Shown here: one piece after another, positions 9,141 through 18,610 of the stretch
Layout of the letters: every line of letters begins with the position of its first letter
Numbering within the stretch: position 1 is the first letter of the stretch
DNA from: Bin55 sp963664665
Lineage (GTDB): Bacteria; Pseudomonadota; Gammaproteobacteria; Pseudomonadales; Azotimanducaceae
Direction of reading: 5' to 3'
NCBI GenBank assembly: GCA_963664665.2
Contig: CAXXMH010000001.1
Location: forward strand, 110,096-174,095
DNA: 64,000 bases
Translations under genes and position numbers: made by a program
The notes under the pieces: model-generated
Told to the model about the DNA's origin: nothing
Databases searched by the model: none
Seen by the model: only the letters and a program-made list of their open reading frames with translations

Positions 9141-9668
9141 TTGAACGCCGCCTTCAACGAACTGTTGAAGCAAGTCGGTAGCACGAGTCTACCGCCGATC
9201 GCGTCTTGGAATCCAGAGCGCGAAGGTCAGATCGATATTCGGATTCGCAACGATGGGACTTGGTTACATGAAGGTACCGTCGTACGACGACAGTCCATTG
9301 CAAGAGTCTTTTCAACCATACTAAGGCGAGAAGGGGATCACTATTTCCTCGTGACGCCCGTCGAGAAGCTGAGAATCCAAGTTGATGACGCACCGTTCCT
9401 AGCGGTCGACTTCGAAGCGTCTGGAGAGGGTCAAGAGCAGCGGATAGTCTTCAAGACTAATATGGATGATGTTGTGTTACTTGACGACGCTCATCCACTG
9501 ACCATTGAGACGACAAAGTCAGGTCCGAGACCCTACCTGCTAGTCCGGAACGGACTGAACGCACGTCTTGTGACTGATGTCTTCTATCGATTGGCGGATT
9601 TGGTTGACGATCCGGACGGCGACCCTCTGTATCTTTGGAGCTCGGGGTATCGATTTCGCGTTAGTTAA
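9141..9668 (+). CDS. DUF1285 family protein
   Basis: 175 residues starting at TTG 9141, six bases after moaA; no ATG fits. The family signature is recognisable near the N terminus (PPIASWNPEREGQIDIRI, then DGTWLHEGTVVRRQSIARVF), followed by LRREGDHYFLVTPVEKLRI and a C-terminal LYLWSSGYRFRV. DUF1285 proteins are small cytoplasmic beta-sandwich proteins found across Proteobacteria; their role is not established. The tight spacing suggests one transcript with moaA, but a functional link is not known. Confidence 0.85.
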   Translation: MNAAFNELLKQVGSTSLPPIASWNPEREGQIDIRIRNDGTWLHEGTVVRRQSIARVFSTILRREGDHYFLVTPVEKLRIQVDDAPFLAVDFEASGEGQEQRIVFKTNMDDVVLLDDAHPLTIETTKSGPRPYLLVRNGLNARLVTDVFYRLADLVDDPDGDPLYLWSSGYRFRVS

Positions 9669-10074
9669 ATAATGCATATTTGTATCAGGTCGATCGTTTA
9701 TGCAAATCAATCGGCTTAGATCTGGGAGCTAGACCTGCGTGACGATCGGCGTTTCGTTCTGGGTCAACTTCCCCTCAACTGCGGGACGAGCTCAGTCTGA
9801 AATTACTTTGTATTTCGATCAAATGTGCTGAATTTCGAGTACTGATTCAGATTTTCCATACTCGCTCGCTCAGGTTTGGTTATAGCTCTAAGCTAGTAGG
9901 TCTATTCTTGAAACCCGGTTTCTTCTTTTAGGAAGATGTACATCTTGTGCTTGAATGTGCGTAACCGGTCGATGGACGAGCTACGCTTGTTCAGCTAGAG
10001 ATTGATATCCGTCTTACTTTAGATTTAGCGATGTGTATGCGCACATTTGACGTCGTAGTTACTGATCCGTATCC
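9669..10074. other. Gene-free stretch between convergent genes (about 400 bases)
   Basis: No frame with coding character, tRNA or repeat array is seen between DUF1285 and the ETF:QO gene, which face each other. A small stem, GAAAC (9910-9914) and GTTTC (9918-9922), is followed by TTCTTTT and might be a weak plus-strand terminator. The rest is AT-leaning and unremarkable. It could be a remnant of a lost gene. Confidence 0.5.
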
Positions 10075-11742
10075 TTACATATTAGGGTAATTTGGACCGC
10101 CGCCACCTTCAGGCGCGATCCATGTGATGTTCTGTGCTGGATCCTTGATATCGCATGTCTTGCAGTGCACACAATTCTGAGCGTTGATTTGGAATCTTGG
10201 TCCGGTTTCTTCCTCAACAATCTCATACACGCCAGCGGGGCAATATCTCTGTGCAGGCTCGGCAAAATTCGGGAGGTTTTGCGCGACCGGGATCGAATCG
10301 TTCGCCAGCGTCAAGTGAACCGGTTGATCTTCTTCGTGGTTTGTATTGGATAGGAATACGCTTGAGAGCCGATCGAACGACAAGATGCCATCGGGATTTG
10401 GATATTCAATCTGTTTCGACTGAGCGACGTTGGAGAGCGTTGCATAGTCTGGTTTAGGATCATTCAGTTTAAACGGCGATTTCCCTTGTAATACGTTCTG
10501 TTCAATGAATGAGTAGGCTGAACCTAAGAACAGACCCCATTTATGCCATGCGGGACCCGCGTTCTTTGACGAGTTCAACTCGTCAAACAACCAGGAATCA
10601 GCGAAGCGTTCAAATAGATTGATTTCCGCACCTTCGTCGCCATTCTTCAGGTTTTCCATGACCGCTTCAGCCGCGAGCATCCCTGATTTCATTGCCGTGT
10701 GGCTCCCCTTTACTTTGAGCACGTTTAGAAAACCAGCATTGTCGCCGATTAGCGCGGCGCCAGGAACGGTGAGTTTTGGTAACGCCGGTAAACCACCCTT
10801 CACAATCGCTCGTGCGCCGTACGAGACCCGCGTTCCACCAGCGATTTCATTAACGATTACCGGATGGTGCTTCCAACGCTGAAATTCCTCAAATGGACTT
10901 AAGTAAGGGTTCTTGTAAGCAAGATCGACGATTAATCCAAGCGAGACTTGTCGGTTTTCTAAGTGGTATAAGAAGCTGCCACCTGTCGCTTCTTTCGACA
11001 GGCCAAGCGGCCACCCTAGAGCATGAATAACTTTGCCTTGATCCGCTCGCTCCTCGGGAACGTCCCAAAGTTCTTTGAGTCCGATCGCATAGTGTTGAGT
11101 CGACGAATCGGCGTCCAGTTTGTACTTTTGAATGAGCTGTTTGCCTAGGTGCCCTCTGCATCCTTCGGCGAAAAGCGTGTACTTGGCGCGTAATTCGTAC
11201 CCCGGCTGAAAGGTTGTCTTCTGTTCGCCATCCTTTCCGATTCCCATGTCGCCGGTTGCGATGCCGCATACTCGATCTTGTTCGTCAAACAGAATCTCGG
11301 TAGCCGCGAAACCGGGAAAGGTCATGACCCCGAGTGCTTCAGCTTGCTCACCGAGCCATCGACATAGATTACTTAATGAAATCGCATGGTTACCGGCGTT
11401 ATGGATCGGTTTTGGGATAAGTAGGCGGGGGATTGGAAAGCTGGACGTCTCACTCAGGAAACAGTGGTATTCGTCCTTCGTGACCGGGTTATTAACCGGT
11501 GCGCCTTGTTCCTGCCAATCAGGGATCAGCTCGTTGAGGGCTCTAGGATAAAAGACTGCACCTGAGAGGATGTGCGCACCGATTTCACTACCTTTCTCAA
11601 CAAGGCAGACGGTGATTTCTTGACCTGTTTCGGCGGCAAGTTGCATCAGCCGAATCGAAGCGGCTAGGCCAGATGGACCTCCACCTACTACGACGACGTC
11701 AAAATCCATCGCCTCGCGTTCTACCGTCACGAGTTCCCCCAT
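10075..11742 (-). CDS. Electron transfer flavoprotein-ubiquinone oxidoreductase
   Basis: Membrane-associated FAD/4Fe-4S enzyme that passes electrons from reduced ETF to ubiquinone, linking acyl-CoA dehydrogenases to respiration. It has the FAD motif VVVVGGGPSGLAASI near residue 15, GAHILSGAVF, and GDNAGFLNVLKVKGSHTAMKS (positions within the C-terminal half). The C-terminal ferredoxin-like cluster is YCPAGVYE, then CVHCKTCDIKDP, four cysteines in the family pattern. Its 555 residues match the family. The start could be ATG 11742 or ATG 11709. It is divergent from etfBA, its redox partner, across about 130 bases that must hold both promoters. Confidence 0.95.
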   Translation of the reverse strand: MGELVTVEREAMDFDVVVVGGGPSGLAASIRLMQLAAETGQEITVCLVEKGSEIGAHILSGAVFYPRALNELIPDWQEQGAPVNNPVTKDEYHCFLSETSSFPIPRLLIPKPIHNAGNHAISLSNLCRWLGEQAEALGVMTFPGFAATEILFDEQDRVCGIATGDMGIGKDGEQKTTFQPGYELRAKYTLFAEGCRGHLGKQLIQKYKLDADSSTQHYAIGLKELWDVPEERADQGKVIHALGWPLGLSKEATGGSFLYHLENRQVSLGLIVDLAYKNPYLSPFEEFQRWKHHPVIVNEIAGGTRVSYGARAIVKGGLPALPKLTVPGAALIGDNAGFLNVLKVKGSHTAMKSGMLAAEAVMENLKNGDEGAEINLFERFADSWLFDELNSSKNAGPAWHKWGLFLGSAYSFIEQNVLQGKSPFKLNDPKPDYATLSNVAQSKQIEYPNPDGILSFDRLSSVFLSNTNHEEDQPVHLTLANDSIPVAQNLPNFAEPAQRYCPAGVYEIVEEETGPRFQINAQNCVHCKTCDIKDPAQNITWIAPEGGGGPNYPNM

Positions 11743-11876
11743 TGATATTCCGCGCGATTATAGAATCGATAGACGAATAAAATCTCCCGCCGTTAGCGTT
11801 TGCCTTGGCGCTTTTCGCGTGTGCTTCAATGGAGTAACACGCGTCGTGATTTCTTCTAAACCACTCATTGGAACGT

Positions 11877-12629
11877 ATGAAAGTTCTTGTTGCTATCAAG
11901 CGCGTTGTTGACCCCAACGTCAATGTGGTCGTAAAGCCAGACGGTACCGGTATCGACCTCACAAATACAAAAATGGCCGTAAACCCATTCTGTGGGATCG
12001 GTATTGAAGAGGCTGTCCGCCTACGTGAAGCGGGTACTGCGGAAGAGGTAATTGCCGTTACCGTGGGCGGTGCCAAATGTCCGGAAACACTGCGCGTGTG
12101 CTTGGCACAAGGCGCTGATCGGGCGGTCCACATTGAAGCCGATGACGATGTTGAACCTCTCGTGATCGCAAAGCTGATTAAGGCGGTTTATGATCGCGAA
12201 GAACCGAAAATCGTGATGTTCGGTAAACAGAGCATCGATGGGGACAACGGTCAAACCGGGCAGATGTTTGCGCAATTGACTGGATTACCACAAGCGACCT
12301 TTGCGTCAGAACTGACCGTAGAAGGTGATACTGCGACCGTCACGCGGGAAGTAGATGGTGGTCTGCAGACCATCAAGACTTCGATTCCCATGGTCTTGAC
12401 GACCGATTTACGCCTGAACGAGCCACGTTACGCCTCCTTGCCAAACATCATGCAGGCGCGCAAGAAGCCGATTGAGACGGTATCTCCCTCGGACCTCGGC
12501 GTGGACATTCAACGACACACCGAAATCTTGGATGTCTCTCCGCCTCCAGGTCGAGCAGCTGGCGTCAAGGTAGAGTCGGTCGATGAATTAGTTGACAAGT
12601 TGAAAAACGAAGCAAAGGTGATCGCATGA
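11877..12629 (+). CDS. etfB: Electron transfer flavoprotein subunit beta
   Basis: Beta subunit of the soluble FAD/AMP heterodimer that accepts electrons from acyl-CoA and other dehydrogenases. The start at ATG 11877 gives the family N terminus MKVLVAIKRVVDPN; an in-frame TTG at 11868 would add three residues. VNPFCGIGIEEAVRL, GKQSIDGDNGQTGQM and LTTDLRLNEPRYASLPNIMQ (the ETF-beta signature) are present. The stop overlaps the etfA start by four bases (ATGA), so the subunits are translationally coupled. Confidence 0.95.
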   Translation: MKVLVAIKRVVDPNVNVVVKPDGTGIDLTNTKMAVNPFCGIGIEEAVRLREAGTAEEVIAVTVGGAKCPETLRVCLAQGADRAVHIEADDDVEPLVIAKLIKAVYDREEPKIVMFGKQSIDGDNGQTGQMFAQLTGLPQATFASELTVEGDTATVTREVDGGLQTIKTSIPMVLTTDLRLNEPRYASLPNIMQARKKPIETVSPSDLGVDIQRHTEILDVSPPPGRAAGVKVESVDELVDKLKNEAKVIA

Positions 12630-13558
12630 GCGTATTAGTCGTCGCTGACCACGACAATGAATTCCTTAAACCAGTCACCTTGGTGTCCCTGGCGGCCGCG
12701 GCTGAAATTGGCGGCGATGTTGATGTACTAGTTGCAGGTCACAACTGCGAAGCCGTTGCAAATGAAGCGGCACAGATAGGCGGTGTAAACAAAGTACTCC
12801 TAGCTGATAGCGAGGCTTATGCACATGCGCTACCTGAAGACGTCGCACCTCTTGTGGTGGGTTTGAGCGCTAACTACAGTCACTTACTTACCGCGCACAC
12901 GACGACCGGGAAGAACTTCATGCCGCGCGTTGCCGCAGCATTGGATGTACAGATGATCTCCGACATCATGGGTGTTGACTCTGAAGACACGTTCAAACGG
13001 TTGATCTACGCGGGCAACGCCATCGCGACCGTGAAGACCAGCGATGAGAAGAAGGTACTTACGGTGCGGGGTACGGGATTTGACGGCGTCGCTGCCGACG
13101 GTGGCAGCGCGACCGTAGAAGCGATCGAAGGCGCGGCAGCGGACGGCAGTTCTGAATTTGTTGCGGATGAACTCGCGAAATCTGAACGTCCTGAACTGAC
13201 GGCAGCCGGTGTGGTGATTTCGGGGGGTCGCGGTATGCAGAACGGCGAGAACTTCTCACTCCTAGAAGGCATCGCCGATAAGCTCGGCGCTGCCATCGGC
13301 GCTTCACGAGCGGCCGTTGACGCAGGTTTCGTGCCGAACGACATGCAAGTAGGACAAACCGGCAAGATCGTTGCACCAGAACTTTACATTGCCGTCGGTA
13401 TTTCAGGTGCCATTCAGCATTTGGCGGGGATGAAAGATTCGAAAGTCATCGTGGCTATCAATAAGGATCCAGACGCGCCAATATTCCAGGTTGCTGATTA
13501 CGGCCTCGTTGCAGATTTGTTTGACGCGGTACCTGAACTCGAGTCCGCTCTGGGCTAA
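12626..13558 (+). CDS. etfA: Electron transfer flavoprotein subunit alpha
   Basis: FAD-binding alpha subunit of ETF. The C-terminal FAD domain is clear: SGGRGMQNGENF, GAAIGASRAAVDAGFVP, QVGQTGKIVAPELYIAVGIS, GAIQHLAGMKDSKVIVAINK and DPDAPIFQVADYGLV. At 310 residues it is typical for a group I bacterial EtfA. It starts inside the etfB stop (ATGA). Downstream it converges with pyrB with only 13 bases between stops, so no separate terminator is visible. Confidence 0.95.
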   Translation: MSVLVVADHDNEFLKPVTLVSLAAAAEIGGDVDVLVAGHNCEAVANEAAQIGGVNKVLLADSEAYAHALPEDVAPLVVGLSANYSHLLTAHTTTGKNFMPRVAAALDVQMISDIMGVDSEDTFKRLIYAGNAIATVKTSDEKKVLTVRGTGFDGVAADGGSATVEAIEGAAADGSSEFVADELAKSERPELTAAGVVISGGRGMQNGENFSLLEGIADKLGAAIGASRAAVDAGFVPNDMQVGQTGKIVAPELYIAVGISGAIQHLAGMKDSKVIVAINKDPDAPIFQVADYGLVADLFDAVPELESALG

Positions 13559-13571
13559 GCTAGACCGCGAG

Positions 13572-14582
13572 TCAACGTCGCGGCGTGCGCCAGCGTAACG
13601 GTTTCGCGTAACGCTCGATGTCTTGGACAACGTCGAAAATCAACGCAAATAGCGCCATGCGGATGAGTACGCCGTTCTGCGTCTGGCGGAAGATTGCCAG
13701 ATTTGGATTGGAATCAAGGTCTTCGTCCAACTCCTGACTTTGCGCTCGTGAATCGCGAGGTAACGGATGCATGATGACCGTATTTGACTCGCAATACTGC
13801 GAGTAGATTTCTTGATTCAAGCGAAAGAGGCCTCGGTAGTAGTTCGCGTCTTCCTGCGAGGAGAAACGCTCCTCCTGTACACGGGTGACGTATAGGATGT
13901 CGACGTGTTGAATACCTTCGCGCAGGTCATGTGACTCTGCCACACTCGCGCCGGATTCCCGTAATAGTTCGATGAGTTCGGGCGGCGTGTCAAGTCCTTT
14001 CGGTGAGGCGAGCTGCACCGTCACCTTTTTGAAAAGCGTCAGCAACTTCAATAGCGAATGAACCGCTCGGCCATTTGTCAGGTCGCCAATGAGCGCGATG
14101 CGAAAATCGTCAACGCTCTTGTTCTGTGATTCGAGTTCCTTGCGGATTGTGTAGAGATCCAAGAGTGCTTGCGATGGGTGTTCATTAGCGCCATCTCCGC
14201 CGTTTATAACGGGAACTTGAGATGCCGACGCGAATTCGTCAGCGGAACCTATTTCCGGATGACGGATCACGATAACATCGCTATAGCCAGAGAGCACGCG
14301 CGCAAAATCGCGCATGGACTCACCTTTGACGATGGAGGATGATTCAATCCCGGTGGTTTCGCGAACGTTGCCACCAAGCAAGTTAAACGCACTTCCAAAT
14401 GACACACGCGTACGTGTGCTAGGTTCGAAGAACATGTTGGAAAGGATCGCGCCTTCAAGCGCGCGGGTAATACGTTCACGACCTGCAATCGGCCGCATGC
14501 GATCGGCGACTTGGAAGATTTCCTCAACATCGGCGCGTTCGAACTGCTGCACCGAAAGGATGTGATCGCCGTGAAAGTTCAG
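13572..14582 (-). CDS. pyrB: Aspartate carbamoyltransferase catalytic subunit
   Basis: Condenses carbamoyl phosphate and aspartate in pyrimidine synthesis. Substrate motifs are visible: FFEPSTRTRVSF (carbamoyl phosphate loop), EHPSQALLDLYT (HPxQ) and IMHPLPRDSR. No regulatory pyrI or pyrC-like gene adjoins it. The start is odd. Related proteins begin at NFHGDHILSVQQF, but there is no ATG, GTG or TTG there: CTG at 14582 fits the position. The only ordinary in-frame start, ATG 14711, would add 43 basic residues without family resemblance. I give the CTG start (336 residues); the enzyme call is secure and the start is not. Confidence 0.9.
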   Translation of the reverse strand: MNFHGDHILSVQQFERADVEEIFQVADRMRPIAGRERITRALEGAILSNMFFEPSTRTRVSFGSAFNLLGGNVRETTGIESSSIVKGESMRDFARVLSGYSDVIVIRHPEIGSADEFASASQVPVINGGDGANEHPSQALLDLYTIRKELESQNKSVDDFRIALIGDLTNGRAVHSLLKLLTLFKKVTVQLASPKGLDTPPELIELLRESGASVAESHDLREGIQHVDILYVTRVQEERFSSQEDANYYRGLFRLNQEIYSQYCESNTVIMHPLPRDSRAQSQELDEDLDSNPNLAIFRQTQNGVLIRMALFALIFDVVQDIERYAKPLRWRTPRR

Positions 14583-14895
14583 ATTCGTACCCGAGATACA
14601 AGCGTCGAGCGAAGCTATGCTTCCTCGCGACGCGCATTTTAAAAGACTGCGGCGTCTTGTTCCATGATCTACAGGATTACCGAGGCGATGTTCGGGTAAG
14701 AACAGTCTCAATCTCTGTGGTCTCGTACAACAACGGCTGTTTTCTTAGAGAATTGCGCTGCGAATGTCGATTGGTATCGAAAGCTGAAGGAGATTTCCGT
14801 GTCAACGCGTGTCGAACACTTAGTTATCGATCACTAAACTTGAAAAATAGAGCCTATTTCATTCTTCGGTCGAAGCAAATTCTCGGAGGGATTCA

Positions 14896-15459
14896 TTGAA
14901 ACGTGGAATATGGCAGTTACACTGCCGATCACTTTCAGCCGCATGTGTGTGCTTGCTGTGCTTTACGGCGGCGGGGAATGACGACGAGCGCGACATCGAT
15001 CACTTTGTCGCAGTCACCGAGGAGATCTTTGCGTTCCCGAATCTAGCTGCTGTAGCACAATCTTCGCGTACGGTGACGACTCGAATAGGCAAGTGGACCT
15101 TTTCCGTGCAGCAAGAGCCGACCCGTAAGGTCTTACTTGCTGAGTCAGCGGATGTTCGTGTTTCTCAATCCATCTCACAGAACGCTGTTTTCAAACGCTT
15201 TGTTTTCGACTCAAAACGCCAACGCTTTGAACCCATGCGGCAAGAAATCCGAATCGAACTTTCAGAAGAGCGACGTGCTCTACGAATCGAACAGCTGAAA
15301 GGTGTAAGCGATGTCAAGGAATTTGAAAAGCTTGGTTTCGCGATTGTCAAGGTAGACGCTGAAGTCGACCCAGTGTACGTATTACGCATGCTGAGGCGTG
15401 AGTATGAAGGTATCGATGCACGCATTCTTACGGGATTAATCGACGATGAACCTATGTAG
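14896..15459 (+). CDS. Secreted protein resembling a stand-alone subtilase prodomain
   Basis: 187 residues, starting at TTG 14896 behind a strong GGAGGG ribosome site. Residues 1-27 look like a signal peptide (basic start, then a hydrophobic AACVCLLCFTAAG), so the product is probably periplasmic or secreted. Residues 105-187 show a beta-alpha-beta-beta-alpha-beta order: EIRIELS, helix ERRALRIEQL, LGFAIVKVD, helix DPVYVLRMLRREY, then DARILTGLIDD. This is the pattern of I9 or fervidolysin-like propeptides that fold and inhibit subtilases. The gene ends 12 bases before a subtilase that has no such domain between its signal and its catalytic part. The prodomain role is inference; the remaining N-terminal part is unrecognised. 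Confidence 0.75.
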   Translation: MKRGIWQLHCRSLSAACVCLLCFTAAGNDDERDIDHFVAVTEEIFAFPNLAAVAQSSRTVTTRIGKWTFSVQQEPTRKVLLAESADVRVSQSISQNAVFKRFVFDSKRQRFEPMRQEIRIELSEERRALRIEQLKGVSDVKEFEKLGFAIVKVDAEVDPVYVLRMLRREYEGIDARILTGLIDDEPM

Positions 15460-15471
15460 GCGCATCAGGAC

Positions 15472-18054
15472 GTGAATTCCTCGACGCGATTTTTTTGGCT
15501 GGACTCGCGGATTGCACAGCATCTCTCCGCGATTGTGTTGATAGCGGCGTTAGGTGATCCACTAGAACAGATTCACGCACAGGAGGTACCGACTCATCAC
15601 GACGACGACCGCGTTTCTGTTGCGTTTGAGGTCGATGAATCTTCGGTTCTTGAATACGAACGCTATGCGATCGACGTCAAGCTGGTGACAGATCAACCTG
15701 TAACCGACCGACTCGTCGTAAGACTTAACTTGAGTGGGACCGCGACCCGAAATGTGGACTATGAAATCGCTTCAACGCACGTCACTTTCGAGGAGGGAGA
15801 GGATGTCGCGCTAGTTCGGCTAGAGCCGTTGCGAGACTGGATCTGGGAAGGCGACGAGACGATACAACTCGAAATCGATTCTTTACTAGGAAACGGTCAA
15901 GTCGGATCACCCGCAGAAGCGGAGATCACAGTCCTAGACGATGAGTTTGAGCCGGCGGAAGGTGAACCTAATTACCGCGAATTGCGCAAACTCTCCGACA
16001 TCTATACCTTCAGTTACATGAGAATCGAAGAGGATCGGATTTGGGTTGCAGTGATCGTACGCAATCATGGCGCACTACCATCAGAGCAAACAAGAGTCAC
16101 GCTAACACTCGCTGATGACCCTTCGGGTGAAAACGTCGTGCATAGCGCATCGCGGATCGTGCCGGAACTGAGTGGTCGCGAAACGGAAAATCGTTCTGAT
16201 TCGTTTTGGGGCGAGTGGATTGAGATTCAAATAAACGGATTAAGACCTTCGACCACCTACTACGGTGAAATCAATCTTGAGACGTACGACGGAGAAGCGT
16301 TTACGTTCAACAACGACGACAGTTTTGGCTTTGTTCTTGACGCGCAAAAGCACGTTCAAGCACAGTGCGATCATGAAACATCTGGTCTCATAACCGGTAC
16401 AGATCCGCTTTTTACTCAACAGTGGTATATCGAAAACAACGGCCAGCGCGCATTCTCTCGAAACAGGGCACGTTTTGGCGAGGACCTTCACATGCACGAC
16501 ACCATAGCAGAGGGTGTTGTAGGACAGGACGTCAAAGTCGCCATCGTTGATACCGGGCTAGAGATTTGCCACCCCGATCTGGTCGAGAACATAGAGGCAG
16601 ACGAGTCCTACAACTTTCTAACTGTGGCGAGTAATACGGATTACGTGTACGGATCGGTTGTTTCCGATCCTTTTAATCCAAATATATATGGCGATCACGG
16701 CACAAGCGTTGGAGGATTAGTAGGTGCCTCAGCGAACAACGGAATTGGTATTCGTGGCGTTGCACCAAACGTGAGATTGCGGGGGTACAACTTTCTCCTC
16801 CATGGGACCGATGCATCTGAATTCGCCAGCTTAGGGGGCAGTTCAATCGAACCGGACTCGACGGACGTCGACATCTTCAATATGAGTTATGGCTCCACGA
16901 GTTGGGGCGAACCTGACGAGGATACGGATCGATTGTTCGAAGTCGGGACTTCGGAGTTACGCGACGGGAAAGGCGCGATCTACGTGAAGTCTGCCGGCAA
17001 CGGCTGGCGTGGTTGTGACGCGATATTTCATCCGATTCATCGGGAAATTGGCTGCACCAGTACAGCCTCAGACTACAAGCACCGGATCCCGTATCTGTTG
17101 ACTGTCGGCGCACTTGATGCCGATGGCAGACCGGCCCCGTACACAAGTAGTGGCTCGAATATCTGGATTTCTGCACCGGCAGGTTGGTGGGGTCGGAATC
17201 AACCCGCGCTTCTGACAACCGATCAAATCGGCGAAGAACGAGGATATCACTTGTATGGATCGCACGGACTACGTCCGGAAAACCAGCATTCAGGCGGAGA
17301 CTATATCAGTACGTTCAACGGGACGTCGGGTGCCGCAGGGATTGTCTCCGGCGTCGTTGCGTTGTTACTCGAAGAGCAACCGGATTTGACGTGGCGAGAT
17401 GTCAAGCATGTACTCGCGTCCACTGCCCGCGAATCGTATGTCGATACACGAAGAATCCGTGTTGTGATAGGTGAAGAGACCTACACGATTCTCAATGAGT
17501 GGCAGCTGAACGACGCTGGGTACGCATATCACAATCACTACGGATTCGGTGCCGTGGATGTGGATCGCGCGATGGAATTCTTGGCCACGTATGAACCGAA
17601 TTCGTTGGGTGAATTCAGAAAAACAGAGTGGCTCACAACGGAACTCGCTGAAGATCTAGAAATTCCAGATGGTGATGGGACGGGAACGACCGTTGAGATG
17701 GCGGTCGAGTCTCCTCGGAGCGCAGAGATGTCACTCGAAGCGGAATTAGAAGCGTTTGCTGCCTCGAATATTGAAATGGTCCAGGTGCAGCTTGAATTTG
17801 CACACGAAGACGTAAGTCACCTGGGGGTAACGCTGATCTCACCATCGGGTATGGAAAGCATCGTGAACCCAATCTTTCACGATGCGCTGCCACGCGATCC
17901 ATCCGAAGTTAAGACGTTTTTGTTTGCTTCAAATGCGTTTTATGGCGAATCACCGGTCGGTACTTGGAAAATCAAGATCGTCGACGCGATGGCAGGTGAG
18001 ACCGGTACGTTAAATGACATTCAACTAAGGTTTTACTATGGAGCTCATCCTTAA
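15472..18054 (+). CDS. Secreted kexin-like subtilase with Calx-beta and P domains
   Basis: 860 residues, GTG start with AGGA just upstream. Order: signal peptide (1-37), Calx-beta domain (about 45-150, ending EAEITVLDDE), a beta-sandwich linker (about 165-300), S8 serine peptidase (about 325-690) and a C-terminal P/homoB domain (about 740-858, with GVTLISPSGM and GTWKIKIVDAMAGETGTLND). The catalytic triad is Asp360 (VAIVDTG), His409 (GDHGTSVGG) and Ser619 (NGTSGAAG), with oxyanion Asn510 in SAGNG. Catalytic domain plus P domain is the proprotein convertase layout. No I9-type prodomain is seen inside the protein; the upstream gene may supply it. The type II secretion operon 1.6 kb downstream is a plausible export route. 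It probably shares a transcript with the upstream gene. Confidence 0.92.
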   Translation: MNSSTRFFWLDSRIAQHLSAIVLIAALGDPLEQIHAQEVPTHHDDDRVSVAFEVDESSVLEYERYAIDVKLVTDQPVTDRLVVRLNLSGTATRNVDYEIASTHVTFEEGEDVALVRLEPLRDWIWEGDETIQLEIDSLLGNGQVGSPAEAEITVLDDEFEPAEGEPNYRELRKLSDIYTFSYMRIEEDRIWVAVIVRNHGALPSEQTRVTLTLADDPSGENVVHSASRIVPELSGRETENRSDSFWGEWIEIQINGLRPSTTYYGEINLETYDGEAFTFNNDDSFGFVLDAQKHVQAQCDHETSGLITGTDPLFTQQWYIENNGQRAFSRNRARFGEDLHMHDTIAEGVVGQDVKVAIVDTGLEICHPDLVENIEADESYNFLTVASNTDYVYGSVVSDPFNPNIYGDHGTSVGGLVGASANNGIGIRGVAPNVRLRGYNFLLHGTDASEFASLGGSSIEPDSTDVDIFNMSYGSTSWGEPDEDTDRLFEVGTSELRDGKGAIYVKSAGNGWRGCDAIFHPIHREIGCTSTASDYKHRIPYLLTVGALDADGRPAPYTSSGSNIWISAPAGWWGRNQPALLTTDQIGEERGYHLYGSHGLRPENQHSGGDYISTFNGTSGAAGIVSGVVALLLEEQPDLTWRDVKHVLASTARESYVDTRRIRVVIGEETYTILNEWQLNDAGYAYHNHYGFGAVDVDRAMEFLATYEPNSLGEFRKTEWLTTELAEDLEIPDGDGTGTTVEMAVESPRSAEMSLEAELEAFAASNIEMVQVQLEFAHEDVSHLGVTLISPSGMESIVNPIFHDALPRDPSEVKTFLFASNAFYGESPVGTWKIKIVDAMAGETGTLNDIQLRFYYGAHP

Positions 18055-18292
18055 ATCCGATCTTAATCTCGTTCTCCTTTTTTACTAACTTTGTAGACAT
18101 TCGAATCCAAATTTGGCGTATTTATGTATCTGACGAAGCTTGAGATTACGGTAAGACTCAAGAATCATTATTTCTCAGTTAGTGCATACGATTCCATAGA
18201 GATGCAATTGCTCTGAAATTCGTTGAGTGTATCTCTCAACGCAAATCCGTCAGTCGGCGCTCATACTCAAGCAACTATGGTCATTGCCGGTG

Positions 18293-18610
18293 TCACGCAA
18301 CCGCACTTAAACCGTTTTTTTCCACTAGCGTCAGTAACTTCAAAGAAGCGCCTCGCGGTCGCTTCTCGCCGCGCTCCCATTGACTTACCAAGCCTGGCGT
18401 CACGTTTAGGTAACGAGCAAACACAGCTTGGCTCGCATTCTCACGAAGTCGGAGTGCTCGAATGTTCGCGGGTGACATCTCTTGAACCGGCGTTAGGCAC
18501 ATTTCGTCGAAAACACGCATCGTCTGTTTCGATACCAGACCCGCCTCTTCGAGCCCCATCGCTGCCTCGTGTACCGCCGCCAGGGGCTCACTCTTGTATT
18601 GCTTAGCCAT
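18293..18610 (-). CDS. HTH antitoxin of a HigBA-like toxin-antitoxin pair
   Basis: 105 residues with a C-terminal Xre-type helix-turn-helix (about residues 50-95: ALRLRENASQAVFARYLNV, then TPGLVSQWERGEKRPRG). Its ATG lies inside the last codons of the upstream toxin gene (8-base overlap), the toxin-first order of HigBA modules. The N-terminal part, rich in acidic residues and Met, would bind the toxin. In this family the antitoxin neutralises the toxin and represses the shared promoter. Confidence 0.88.
   Translation of the reverse strand: MAKQYKSEPLAAVHEAAMGLEEAGLVSKQTMRVFDEMCLTPVQEMSPANIRALRLRENASQAVFARYLNVTPGLVSQWERGEKRPRGASLKLLTLVEKNGLSAVA

Noticed and set aside
9669..10074. tRNA or small RNA gene in the long gap
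   Set aside because: No T-loop motif, cloverleaf or strong terminator was found.
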